A DNA stretch of 64,000 nt, from the NCBI GenBank assembly GCA_963760435.1, contig CAVXDE010000041.1, positions 1-64,000 on the forward strand. The letters run 5' to 3'. Shown one piece after another: positions 38,857 to 47,199 of this stretch. The notes below the pieces were generated by a model, which saw nothing but the letters and a program-made list of their open reading frames with translations, had not been told where the DNA came from and did no database searches. The translations under genes and the position numbers were made by a program. Each line of letters opens with the position of its first letter. The first letter of the stretch is position 1. Origin of the DNA: JAFAXD01 sp963760435. Lineage in GTDB: Bacteria; Pseudomonadota; Alphaproteobacteria; Rhizobiales; Xanthobacteraceae.

Positions 38857-39278
38857 GGGTTCTTATCGGTTTCGAGGCCTACCAACGCGACTTTGAGAAA
38901 GCCCGAGCGGCGCAACAGATTGATGACCTCGGCAAAATCCCCGTAAGGCAGCGTCTTGTCGGCGCGCAGAAAAATGGGTTGGCTCTTGTCGCCATTGGTT
39001 GCGGCTATCAACGCGGATGCAAGTTCATCGCGCGGAACGGGATTGTCGCCAAGCGCGAGCGAATGGTCCGCCTTGATGGTCAAGAATATCGGCTTATCCG
39101 GGCGTTTTTGCGGCTCGGCCGTCAGGCCCGGAAGGTTGACGTTGACGTCAACCGTCGCAAGCGGTGCGGCGATCATGAAGATGATCAGCAGCACCAGGAT
39201 GACGTCGATGAACGGGGTGACGTTGATCTCGTGGATGTCGGTGAGCTCGTCGTCACCATGGTCGAGGCGCACGCTCAT
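38853..39278 (-). CDS. exbD: Biopolymer transporter ExbD
   Basis: A 141-aa protein with the ExbD pattern: a short cytoplasmic part (DELTDIHEINVTPFIDVILV), one membrane helix with the proton-path Asp in VTPFIDVILVLLIIFMIAA, then a periplasmic domain. Together with ExbB it powers TonB. It sits between exbB (6-nt gap) and tonB (4-nt overlap), so the three form one unit. Confidence 0.93.
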   Translation of the reverse strand: MSVRLDHGDDELTDIHEINVTPFIDVILVLLIIFMIAAPLATVDVNVNLPGLTAEPQKRPDKPIFLTIKADHSLALGDNPVPRDELASALIAATNGDKSQPIFLRADKTLPYGDFAEVINLLRRSGFLKVALVGLETDKNP

Positions 39279-39284
39279 GGCTGA

Positions 39285-40283
39285 CTACTCCGCCGGTAAC
39301 CGCGCAGGAGCGACGGGCGCGCGCCGCCGCTCCGCCGGCTGGGCGATTTCGCGGCTGGTGAGGTTGAGCACCTCGGTGCTGGTGTTGGCAAACAGCGCCT
39401 TGCAGCCGGCGATGGAGCGCGCCAAGTAATTGTAGATCACCACCGCCGGAATGGCCGCGGCAAGGCCCAGTGCGGTGGCCAGCAGGGCTTCCGCGATGCC
39501 GGGCGCGACCACCGCGAGGTTCGTGGTGTGCGCTTTCGAAATCCCGATGAAGCTGTTCATGATGCCCCAGACGGTCCCGAACAGACCGACGAACGGGGCG
39601 GTCGCGCCAATGGTGCCGAGAATGCCGGTCCCGCGCCCGAGCTGGCGCCCGACGGTCGCTTCGATGCGCTCGATCGTCGCCGCCAGCCGCTCGCGGATGC
39701 CCTCGCGATCCGAACGGTCCGGTGATTTCTCAAGCTCAAGCACGGCGGCGCGCACGAGCCCCGCGGCCGCACTGCCACCCTGACCGACCCGACTCTGAGC
39801 TTCGGCCAGCGACCGCGTCCCAGCGATGGCCCGATGCAGCTTGCGCAGGCGCATCTTGAAGGCGCCGAGTTCAAGCCATTTGGCGAGCGCTATGGTCCAG
39901 GTCACGACGGAGGCGAATGCCAACCCAATCATCACCGCCTTCACCAGCTTGTCCGCATTCATGAACATTCCCCAGGGCGAGAGATCCCGGGGTAGCAGTG
40001 ATGAAATGTCGGGCGCGGGCTGTGCTTGCGCGGGAAGGGTCTGCAGGGGCTGAGCCGTGTCGGGTGCCGGGGGACGCGCGGCATCGGGGACGGGCGCCGC
40101 CGCAGGCGGGCTGCCGGTGGTCACGGCCGGCGGGCTCGCCGGGACCTGAGTCGGTGGGCTCGTCGGAACTTGAGTCTGCGCCGAGGAGGGCAGGCCCCCC
40201 GCGATGAGCGCCACCAAGAGAACGCCGGCGCGCAGAGCGCGGTGCCGGCGCACGGGATACGATGAACGGGACTGTCGGAACAT
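39285..40283 (-). CDS. exbB: Biopolymer transporter ExbB (long form with signal-like N-terminus)
   Basis: A 332-aa MotA/TolQ/ExbB-type protein. The conserved core is in the second half: GTIGATAPFVGLFGTVWGIM, IGISKAHTTNLAVVAPGIAE and ALLATALGLAAAIPAVVIYN. The first ~110 residues are an extra, Pro/Gln/Thr-rich periplasmic extension with a hydrophobic leader, which is typical of longer ExbB proteins in alphaproteobacteria. It forms the proton channel with ExbD. Confidence 0.93.
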   Translation of the reverse strand: MFRQSRSSYPVRRHRALRAGVLLVALIAGGLPSSAQTQVPTSPPTQVPASPPAVTTGSPPAAAPVPDAARPPAPDTAQPLQTLPAQAQPAPDISSLLPRDLSPWGMFMNADKLVKAVMIGLAFASVVTWTIALAKWLELGAFKMRLRKLHRAIAGTRSLAEAQSRVGQGGSAAAGLVRAAVLELEKSPDRSDREGIRERLAATIERIEATVGRQLGRGTGILGTIGATAPFVGLFGTVWGIMNSFIGISKAHTTNLAVVAPGIAEALLATALGLAAAIPAVVIYNYLARSIAGCKALFANTSTEVLNLTSREIAQPAERRRAPVAPARLPAE

Positions 40284-40302
40284 ACCGGCTGCCTTATTGG
40301 GT

Positions 40303-42642
40303 CTAGAGTGCCTGCTTTACACCGACGAAATATCCGCGTCGCGGACCATATTGCGGTGCGAACACGCCGATGCCACTGCCATCGCGGATTTCGTAGATGT
40401 GGTCGAACAGGTTGACGATATCAAACCGTACCGTCACGGGCTTGTCTCCTGGCATGGCGAACTCATGCGACATCCCGACGTTTGCCTGGCCATACGCCGC
40501 CACATGGTCGAGATTGAAGTCGCCTGATCTAAGTCCGCTGCCATAGATCATGTCAGCAGTGAACCGAGTTCCGTTCCACAGATAGGCGACGCCGGCAGAC
40601 CCAGTCCAGGTCTGGGCATGATCGGTGAAAATCCAGTTGTTAGAGATATAGGCAATTTCAGCGGCGCTGAACAGGAACTGATTGGAGACGATGTTTGTTC
40701 CCCGCTGCACGCCCCAAGCGAGATTGCCATAGGCGCTGAAGTCGCCTTTCTTCAACTTGATACTGCCCTCGACGCCGTAATTCTCTCCCTTCTCGTAGTT
40801 GAAGGCGGTCAGCACGTAGGCGGCGCCGAATTGGCCGTCGTCGAGCAGATCGCGCGCCAGCTTGTAATAGGAATCGATGCTGAGATCGACGCCGGGGATA
40901 AGCGTTTGCGTGGCGCCGATATCGAAGAGATGGCCGTGCTCGGGAAGCACCGGACTGGCGAATGGGACTTCCGGTTGCTGGGTCGTATTGGTGAACAGAG
41001 CAACGTTGGTCGGTGCCGCCGTTGACTGCACCGGCGGCGTGAAATAGCGCGCATAGCCTACGTGGATCGTCCCCGTTTCCCATGGCCTGTAGACAAGATT
41101 GACGCGAGGGCTGAGCTGATTGGCGTTGACGTATTGCCACATCTGATCGAAGCGCGCACCGTAGTTGAGGGTCAACTGATTGGTGATCCGCCACTCGTCC
41201 TGCAGATAGATGCCTGCGTTAAATCCCCAAAGCGAGCTTGGGTCGTTAAGACCGAAGGGCGTTGTGCCCGGATTGCCGCTGTCAGGGTCAACCGGGAGTA
41301 CCGAGTACGTGTTGTTGACGTGCGTGATCTCCGCATTCGTCGTAAACCCGGTCCTGATGGTATGCGCATCATTGAGCCGATACGCCGCATCCGTTTGCAC
41401 GCCGTTGTTGAACGCGCCGCGGAAGACGGTCGACGCCACGCCATTGAATACCAGGTCCCCGAGCTGATCAGGCACGAAGAGGACACTGGAATAGCGATTC
41501 ACATAGGCGACCTGCACGTCCCAATTCTCAATTCTCTTCTGCCAGGCGATAACGCCGAAAACGTTGCGCTCGTACTGGTTCTCGTTGAGGGTTGCCGAGT
41601 TATTTGCGGGATCGTTGGGACCGACGCCGTCGACCGTGAACTGCGGCGGCTGGTCCGGCGTGTTGGGAATCTGAAACTTGCCCTGCCACCAGCCGGTCAT
41701 GATACTGGTGCGCGAGCTGTCATCATTGAGCGTCGACGCGTAGGCAAAGGCACGCCCCTGCGCCGTGTGGTCATGAATGGCCTGCAGGGAGGACGTCGTA
41801 TTCTCGAGGCCCATGTCATTGGCCCAGTAGCGCCCGACCGCGAAATATTCGGTTTTCCCGATGACGCCACCGTACTCGGCCCACGGCGTGATCTGCTCGT
41901 GGGATCCTCCATAGACTTCGACACTGCCGGAGCCGGGCGAGTTGGGAACTCTGGTCGTGATGTCCACAACCGCCGCCGTGCGCAACCCGTACTGGGCGGG
42001 CAACACACCGGTCAATAGCGACATGCTGCCGATGAAGCTCGATTCCAGCACCTGCCCGAACCCGGACACGCCGTCAGGAAGCAGGATGCCGTTGAAGCGG
42101 TAGCTCACATTGGCGTGCTCGTTGCGAACGTGCAGGAGCCCGCTTGCCGCGGAATCCTGTGTCACGCCCGGCGCCTGCAGCAGCACCTTGTCCAACGGCG
42201 TGTTGGTTCCGCCGGGCATGTTCTCGATGTTCTGATTCGTGATCTCGTAGGAACTGGCGCCGCCCGTGAAGTTGGTGATGGCATTGCGCTGTTGATCGAA
42301 CGTCCGCGTCTGCTGGATCACGCGTTCGGCCGCTTGCGCCGCGATCTGCTGCGGCGAAGGCGGGGGCGGCGTGGTAACCGGCTGCGCGACGCGAGGTGCC
42401 GCAGCGGGTTTGGCCGTTACGACCGGCTTTGGTGCAACGACGCGACGCGGCGCGACCGCCTCCTGCCGTTGTGTGGGTTTGGCCGCGGCGGCAGGTTTAG
42501 CGGGAGGCTTGGGAGCCTCCTCTTTCGGGGCCTCGACTTTGACTTCGGGCAGTTCCTCCTGCGCCAGCGACCAGTCACTGGCAGTGATGAGGGCGAGCAC
42601 GGAGCTGCTCAGCAGCAGGCCAGCTCGAATACGGGTACGCAT
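40303..42642 (-). CDS. TonB-dependent outer-membrane receptor, probably for a metal
   Basis: A ~780-aa outer-membrane beta-barrel. It has a signal peptide (RAGLLLSSSVLALITASDWS), then an unusual Pro/Ala/Lys-rich linker of about 90 residues, a plug domain (PLDKVLLQAPGVTQDSAASG; VSYRFNGILLPDGVSGFGQV), and a long barrel ending in a typical C-terminal beta strand (YGPRRGYFVGVKQAL). Start set at MRTRIRAG because GGAG sits six bases upstream. Its gene is followed by exbB-exbD-tonB and metal genes, so a chelated metal (zinc, nickel or cobalt) is the likely cargo; the sequence does not prove this. Confidence 0.87.
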   Translation of the reverse strand: MRTRIRAGLLLSSSVLALITASDWSLAQEELPEVKVEAPKEEAPKPPAKPAAAAKPTQRQEAVAPRRVVAPKPVVTAKPAAAPRVAQPVTTPPPPSPQQIAAQAAERVIQQTRTFDQQRNAITNFTGGASSYEITNQNIENMPGGTNTPLDKVLLQAPGVTQDSAASGLLHVRNEHANVSYRFNGILLPDGVSGFGQVLESSFIGSMSLLTGVLPAQYGLRTAAVVDITTRVPNSPGSGSVEVYGGSHEQITPWAEYGGVIGKTEYFAVGRYWANDMGLENTTSSLQAIHDHTAQGRAFAYASTLNDDSSRTSIMTGWWQGKFQIPNTPDQPPQFTVDGVGPNDPANNSATLNENQYERNVFGVIAWQKRIENWDVQVAYVNRYSSVLFVPDQLGDLVFNGVASTVFRGAFNNGVQTDAAYRLNDAHTIRTGFTTNAEITHVNNTYSVLPVDPDSGNPGTTPFGLNDPSSLWGFNAGIYLQDEWRITNQLTLNYGARFDQMWQYVNANQLSPRVNLVYRPWETGTIHVGYARYFTPPVQSTAAPTNVALFTNTTQQPEVPFASPVLPEHGHLFDIGATQTLIPGVDLSIDSYYKLARDLLDDGQFGAAYVLTAFNYEKGENYGVEGSIKLKKGDFSAYGNLAWGVQRGTNIVSNQFLFSAAEIAYISNNWIFTDHAQTWTGSAGVAYLWNGTRFTADMIYGSGLRSGDFNLDHVAAYGQANVGMSHEFAMPGDKPVTVRFDIVNLFDHIYEIRDGSGIGVFAPQYGPRRGYFVGVKQAL

Positions 42643-42644
42643 CT

Positions 42645-42896
42645 TCATCTCCAAACACATGTCGGCCGAGCCAATGAGGCATCAGGCAGGTAATGAGTGA
42701 AGCACCGGGTGCAGGACTGACTGCCCGCAGACCCCCGGCACTGATGGCGTTCGGTCACCTGTGGCGGTGGCCGCGTCGTCTTCGAATTGAAGGGCACAAA
42801 CTCAGCGTGATGATAAGTGCCGCCCCTGGCGTATGCGTTGCCGGATGTCCAAAACATCAAACTCACACACAATACGAGCCCGAGGAGCGCGCACAT
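42645..42896 (-). CDS. Small Cys/His-rich ORF directly before the TonB-dependent receptor
   Basis: An 83-aa ORF with a hydrophobic leader (MCALLGLVLCVSLMFWTSGN), a HHAEFVPF segment, and a C-terminal part with four Cys (HQCRGSAGSQSCTRC, then CVWR). It ends only 2 nt before the receptor ATG at 42642, so translational coupling or leader-peptide control is possible. A GGAG lies upstream of its ATG. It is not a recognised family and could still be non-coding. Confidence 0.42.
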   Translation of the reverse strand: MCALLGLVLCVSLMFWTSGNAYARGGTYHHAEFVPFNSKTTRPPPQVTERHQCRGSAGSQSCTRCFTHYLPDASLARPTCVWR

Positions 42897-43029
42897 GATC
42901 GACTCCAGCGCCGATACGCCCTGCAGTTCGATGGGCGGTGTAAACGCCCAATGAATTCTTGAGCTCACGTCGATGCGCGCAGCTGCGCATCTACACGCGT
43001 GCGCGACGGAAATCGCTACACGCGCAAGC

Positions 43030-43413
43030 TCAAACGATGTTGCTAGACGAGGGGAGGTGCTCGCGCTGAAAATAGCGCGTGGTCAAAGCGGTCGCGTCGA
43101 TCCGCGAGCCGATACCAATGAGATACAGTCGATTGAATTTGAAGGTGGCAACAGCGCCGGCAAGGCCGGCAAAACGAACGTTGCCGCTGAGGGCGACGGT
43201 TGCGCAAACCGCGCAGTAGATGTCGTTTGCTTGATCGGCGGCATCTCCGTCCGGGCCATGCGGCACCGTGACTTGAGCTTGCGCAACCGCTGAACCGGGG
43301 ATGCCGGCAAGGTCGCGCGCGTGCACGTGACCGAACGACAGCGCAAGCTGCAACGCCAGCGCGAAGAGCGCCAGTGTTCCGCCAAACCTGCGATGGGCCC
43401 GAATCCAACTCAT
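43030..43413 (-). CDS. DUF2946 family protein
   Basis: A 127-aa protein with a signal/anchor segment (GGTLALFALALQLALSFGHV) after the typical MSWIRAHRRF start, then a short periplasmic part with a CAVC motif (DIYCAVCATVALSG). DUF2946 proteins frequently lie next to TonB-dependent receptors for copper or other metals. Start chosen at MSWIRAHRRF, as it is the usual family start; an ATG 17 codons upstream is possible. Confidence 0.78.
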   Translation of the reverse strand: MSWIRAHRRFGGTLALFALALQLALSFGHVHARDLAGIPGSAVAQAQVTVPHGPDGDAADQANDIYCAVCATVALSGNVRFAGLAGAVATFKFNRLYLIGIGSRIDATALTTRYFQREHLPSSSNIV

Positions 43414-43602
43414 GTGCGAACGCAGCAACCTGCTCAAAGTGAACGCGAGCAGATTACGGGTCACATGGCGGCAGGATTGTGTCTCCGAGACTTCGACCGG
43501 TACTTTTTGCGGTCCTGTGTTTGCGTTGCCACAGGGTCCTGGGGATCACGCGAAAAATACTGTCAGGTCATCTTGTGCCGGTGCTCGTTGCGCTAGTATA
43601 TT

Positions 43603-43620
43603 TGACTGACTGGTCAGTCA
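43603..43620. promoter_or_regulatory. TetR-type operator palindrome
   Basis: TGACTGAC-TG-GTCAGTCA is a perfect 8+8 inverted repeat with a 2-nt centre. It lies 16 bp before the first possible start of the TetR gene and next to a TATACT -10-like element. TetR-family repressors that control HlyD/ABC exporters often bind sites of this type, so autoregulation is likely. Confidence 0.7.
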
Positions 43621-43653
43621 TATACTGGACGGACAATGAAGGAAACGCCCACA

Positions 43654-44287
43654 ATGGTTCGACCCAAGGCCGCAGCGCCCGAGACGCGCTCCGGGCGGGC
43701 GGAGCGCGCGGCCGCGCGGCGCAGCGCCATCCTTGAAGCTGCGCTCGATGAATTCTCGGCGCGCGGTTTTGCGGGGGCGCGGCTCGACGATGTCGCGCAG
43801 CGCGCCGGCGTCGCCAAGGGCACGATCTATCTGCACTTCAAGGACAAGGAGGCGCTATTTCAGGAATTGGTGCGAACCATGCTGGGGCCGCTGATCAGCG
43901 GGCTCGAGCAGCTGCGGGCCAGCGATCTTCCGATCCGAACCGTGCTTGGAACGGTTCGCCGATCTGTTTGTGCGGGAAATCTACGGCACGCGCCGTCGCG
44001 ATGTGGCGCGGCTGGTGATTACCGAAGGCACAAGGTTTCCGGAGCTCGCCGAGTTCTATTACAGCGAGGTCGTTGCGCGCGGCATCAGCGCGATGCGCGC
44101 CATGATCGAGCGCGCCGTGGCGCGCGGTGAAATCAGCCATGCCGCGCTCGCGCGTTTCCCTCAGCTGGTCGTTGCGCCCGGACTGGTCGCGATCCTGTGG
44201 GCCGGTTTGTTTGATCGCTTCGATCACCTCGACGTCGCGGCGATGATGCGCACGCACATCGATATCCTGCTGGAGCGTCGGGAGTGA
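43654..44287 (+). pseudogene. TetR/AcrR family regulator, +1 frameshift
   Basis: The first frame holds the TetR DNA-binding domain (AILEAALDEFSARGFAGARL; GVAKGTIYLHFKDKEALFQE). The second holds the ligand domain (ERFADLFVREIYGTRRRDVA; LVVAPGLVAILWAGLFDRFD). They join as VLERFADLF if one G near 43948-43949 is removed. The start at 43654 has AAGGA ten bases upstream; ATG at 43636 is also possible. The exporter genes follow with a 3-nt gap, so it is the repressor of this operon. Confidence 0.82.
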
Positions 44288-44290
44288 GCC

Positions 44291-45055
44291 ATGACCCTCC
44301 ACGCGCAGGCACTGCGAATTGTACTCGCGCTCGCGACGGCGGTCTGGCCCGCGGCCTGCAATCATCCGGATCCGAAGTACCAAGGCTGGGTCGAAGCCAA
44401 CCTTATCTTTGTCGCACCGGATGAAGTCGGCCGCGTTACGACTCTCAACGTGCGCGAGGGCGACACTGTCAAGCTCGGTGATCCGCTCTTTGCGGTGGAT
44501 GACGATCTGCAGAAGGCCGACCTCAACCTCAATAGCGCCAGCATGGTCAACGCGCGTCAAACCTTCGACCGCGCGCAGCACCTCGCCCAAACCGGCACCG
44601 GGACGCAGAAGGATTTCGACGCCGCCTCAGCCGAATTGCGCAGCGCCGAAGCCCGTGTCGCCACATCGCAGACCAGGCTCGCGCGCCGCCGGCTGGTAAG
44701 CCCTGTCGCTGGCACCGTTCAGCAGGTCTACTTCCGTCCTGGCGAGATGGTGCCGGCCGGTCGGCCCGTGCTCGCGATCCTGCCGCCTGGCAACCTCAAG
44801 GTTCGCTTCTTCGTCCCTGAACCAGTGCTGCCGCGAGTCGCGTATGGGGAGACGATCACTGTCCGTTGCGATGGTTGCGCCAATCAGGGCGCACGCGTGA
44901 GTTTCATCGCCAAATCGGCCGAGTATACGCCGCCGGTGATCTACAGCCTCGAGGAGCGCAACAAGCTCGTGTTCCTGATTGAAGCGCTGCCGGAGCAACC
45001 GGATAAGCTACGCGTCGGTCAACCCGTTGATGTGCTGCTGGACACAAAAACATGA
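44291..45055 (+). CDS. HlyD-type periplasmic adaptor subunit
   Basis: A 254-aa membrane fusion protein. It has a signal/lipoprotein-like start (VLALATAVWPAACNHP), the lipoyl-type segment VGRVTTLNVREGDTVKLGDP, a coiled-coil hairpin (about residues 80-130), and the LVSPVAGTVQQVYFRPGEMV return strand. It connects the ABC exporter to the outer membrane. A GGGAG ribosome-binding site precedes it, and its stop overlaps the next start by 4 nt. Confidence 0.9.
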   Translation: MTLHAQALRIVLALATAVWPAACNHPDPKYQGWVEANLIFVAPDEVGRVTTLNVREGDTVKLGDPLFAVDDDLQKADLNLNSASMVNARQTFDRAQHLAQTGTGTQKDFDAASAELRSAEARVATSQTRLARRRLVSPVAGTVQQVYFRPGEMVPAGRPVLAILPPGNLKVRFFVPEPVLPRVAYGETITVRCDGCANQGARVSFIAKSAEYTPPVIYSLEERNKLVFLIEALPEQPDKLRVGQPVDVLLDTKT

Positions 45056-45999
45056 GCACCGCGGCAGATATTGCGATCGACGTGGAAGGCTTGAGCAAGT
45101 CCTTCGATGGACGCGTGGTGGTGCGCGACCTGTCGATGAAAGTGCGGCGTGGAACGATCTACGGCTTCCTCGGCCCCAATGGCAGCGGCAAGACAACGAC
45201 GATCCGCATGCTGTGCGGCCTGCTGACCCCCGATGCGGGGCACGGCACCTGTCTTGGGTTCGATATCATCAACGAAGCTGATCGAATTAAGCGCCGCGTC
45301 GGCTACATGACCCAGCGCTTCAGTTTGTATCAGGATCTCTCGGTGCACGAGAACCTCGATTTCGTGGCCCGACTCTATGGTGTTGCGCATCCCAAGCAGG
45401 CGGCGCGCGCCATGATCAAACGATTGGGGCTGTCGGGCCGGGAAAATCAGATCGCGGCCTCGCTCTCCGGCGGCTGGAAACAGCGTCTTGCGCTCGGCGC
45501 CTGCACGCTTCCCAATCCGGAGTTGTTGCTGTTGGACGAGCCGACCGCCGGCGTTGACCCGAAGGCGCGACGCGAATTCTGGAACGAGATCCATGCGCTC
45601 GCTAGCGATGGGCTCACCGTGCTGGTGTCTACCCACTACATGGACGAGGCGGAGCGCTGTCACGAGATCGCCTATATCGCCTATGGGGTTCTGCTGGCGC
45701 AGGGCAGCGTCGCCGACGTAATCGCGCGCTCCGGCCTCGTGACCTACACAGTAACCGGCGAAGGCTTGAATGAGGTCGCGCACGACCTCGCTGAACGGCC
45801 GGGTGTCGATATGGTGGCGCCGTTTGGTGCAAGCCTGCATGTATCCGGCCGCGACCGCGAGCGCTTGCAGGCGACGGTCGCGAGCTTTCGCAATCGCCCC
45901 GGCCTGCATTGGCACGAAAGCGAGCCCTCGCTCGAGGACGTGTTCATCGAATTGATGAACCGGGCCCGCGATAATTTCCAGGATAGCACCGTGCAATGA
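45052..45999 (+). CDS. ABC transporter ATP-binding protein (YbhF/drug-export type)
   Basis: A 315-aa ATPase. Walker A is FLGPNGSGKTTTIRML, the signature LSGGWKQRLALG, Walker B LLLDEPTAGVDPKARRE, and the switch His is in VLVSTHYMDEAERC. It energises the ABC-2 type permease encoded next. Its stop codon overlaps the permease start by 4 nt. Similar operons (TetR-HlyD-ATPase-permease) pump antibiotics or cationic compounds. Confidence 0.94.
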   Translation: MSTAADIAIDVEGLSKSFDGRVVVRDLSMKVRRGTIYGFLGPNGSGKTTTIRMLCGLLTPDAGHGTCLGFDIINEADRIKRRVGYMTQRFSLYQDLSVHENLDFVARLYGVAHPKQAARAMIKRLGLSGRENQIAASLSGGWKQRLALGACTLPNPELLLLDEPTAGVDPKARREFWNEIHALASDGLTVLVSTHYMDEAERCHEIAYIAYGVLLAQGSVADVIARSGLVTYTVTGEGLNEVAHDLAERPGVDMVAPFGASLHVSGRDRERLQATVASFRNRPGLHWHESEPSLEDVFIELMNRARDNFQDSTVQ

Positions 46000-47138
46000 G
46001 CGCGCACGCCGCCAGCCTCTCGACCGGGTTCTGGCGCCGCACCGGCGCCATGGTGATCAAGGAATTCATCCAGCTGCGGCGCGATCGCGTGTCCTTCGCC
46101 ATGATCGTGATGATACCGGTCATGCAGCTGATGTTGTTCGGTTATGCGATCAACACCACGCCGCGGCACATGCCGACCGTGGTGCTGCTGCAGGAGCAGA
46201 GCGATGTCGGCCGCTCGATCCTTAAGGCGATCGAGAATACGGCTTATTTCCGTGTCACCCGGCAGGTCCATGACGCGGCCGAGTTCGACCAGTTGCTCAA
46301 GTCCGGAACCGTGTTGTTCGGGATCGAAGTGCCGGCGGAGTTTGAGCGCTCCTTGCGCCGCGGCGATCGGCCGGCTCTGTTGTTCGCCGCCGACGCAACG
46401 GACCCCATCGCGGCCAGCACGGCGATGGGATCGCTCAATGCGGTCATCGCGAGCGCGCTCGTCAATGACCACGCGATTCCCGATGCCATGCCCGGCGCGT
46501 TCGAAATCCGCGCCCATGCCCGCTACAATCCGGCCGCCTCGACGGCGCTCAATATCGTGCCCGGCCTGGTCGGCACGATTCTCACGATGACCATGCTGAT
46601 CTTCACCGCGCTGTCCGTGACACGCGAGATCGAGCGCGGCACCATGGAGAGCCTGCTTGCGATGCCGATAACGCCGGTCGAGGTGATGCTCGGCAAGATC
46701 ATCCCTTATGTGTTGGTGGGCTTCGTTCAGGCAGCATTGATCATCGGGCTGGGTGTCGGAATTTTCGGCGTGCCCGTATTCGGTAGCATCATGTTGTTGG
46801 CCTTGTTGTCGACGTTGTTCATCACCGCAAACCTGGCCATCGGCTACACCTTCTCCACCATTGCCGAAAACCAGCTGCAGGCCATGCAGATGTCGATGAT
46901 GTTCTTCCTGCCGAATATTCTGCTCTCGGGGTTCATGTTTCCGTTCGCCGGAATGCCCGGATGGGCACGTTGGATCGGTGAAGGCTTGCCGCTGACGCAT
47001 TATCTGCGCATCGTGCGCGCTATCATGCTCAAGGGTGCGACATTGGCGGATGTCCCTTATGACGCCGCGGCGCTGTTTGCGCTGATGCTCCTGGCCATGG
47101 CGATCGCGGTCCTGCGCTTTCGGCGTACCCTGGATTGA
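45996..47138 (+). CDS. ABC-2 type transporter permease
   Basis: A 380-aa permease with one N-terminal helix, a large extracytoplasmic domain (about residues 60-180) and five C-terminal helices. The family block SVTREIERGTMESLLAMPIT is clear, as is FMFPFAGMPGWARWIGEGLP. It completes the exporter with the HlyD and ATPase genes. Only one permease is present, unlike YbhSR of E. coli, so it probably works as a homodimer. Confidence 0.93.
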   Translation: MSAHAASLSTGFWRRTGAMVIKEFIQLRRDRVSFAMIVMIPVMQLMLFGYAINTTPRHMPTVVLLQEQSDVGRSILKAIENTAYFRVTRQVHDAAEFDQLLKSGTVLFGIEVPAEFERSLRRGDRPALLFAADATDPIAASTAMGSLNAVIASALVNDHAIPDAMPGAFEIRAHARYNPAASTALNIVPGLVGTILTMTMLIFTALSVTREIERGTMESLLAMPITPVEVMLGKIIPYVLVGFVQAALIIGLGVGIFGVPVFGSIMLLALLSTLFITANLAIGYTFSTIAENQLQAMQMSMMFFLPNILLSGFMFPFAGMPGWARWIGEGLPLTHYLRIVRAIMLKGATLADVPYDAAALFALMLLAMAIAVLRFRRTLD

Positions 47139-47199
47139 GGGACGCGTCTGCGCATTTCGCATAGGCTTTGGCGGCGCGGAGGCGCTATATGAAAGGGGA

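Noticed and set aside
42661..42900. Possible cobalamin riboswitch upstream of the TonB-dependent receptor.
   Set aside because: The B12 box and the conserved core elements are not present on the relevant strand.
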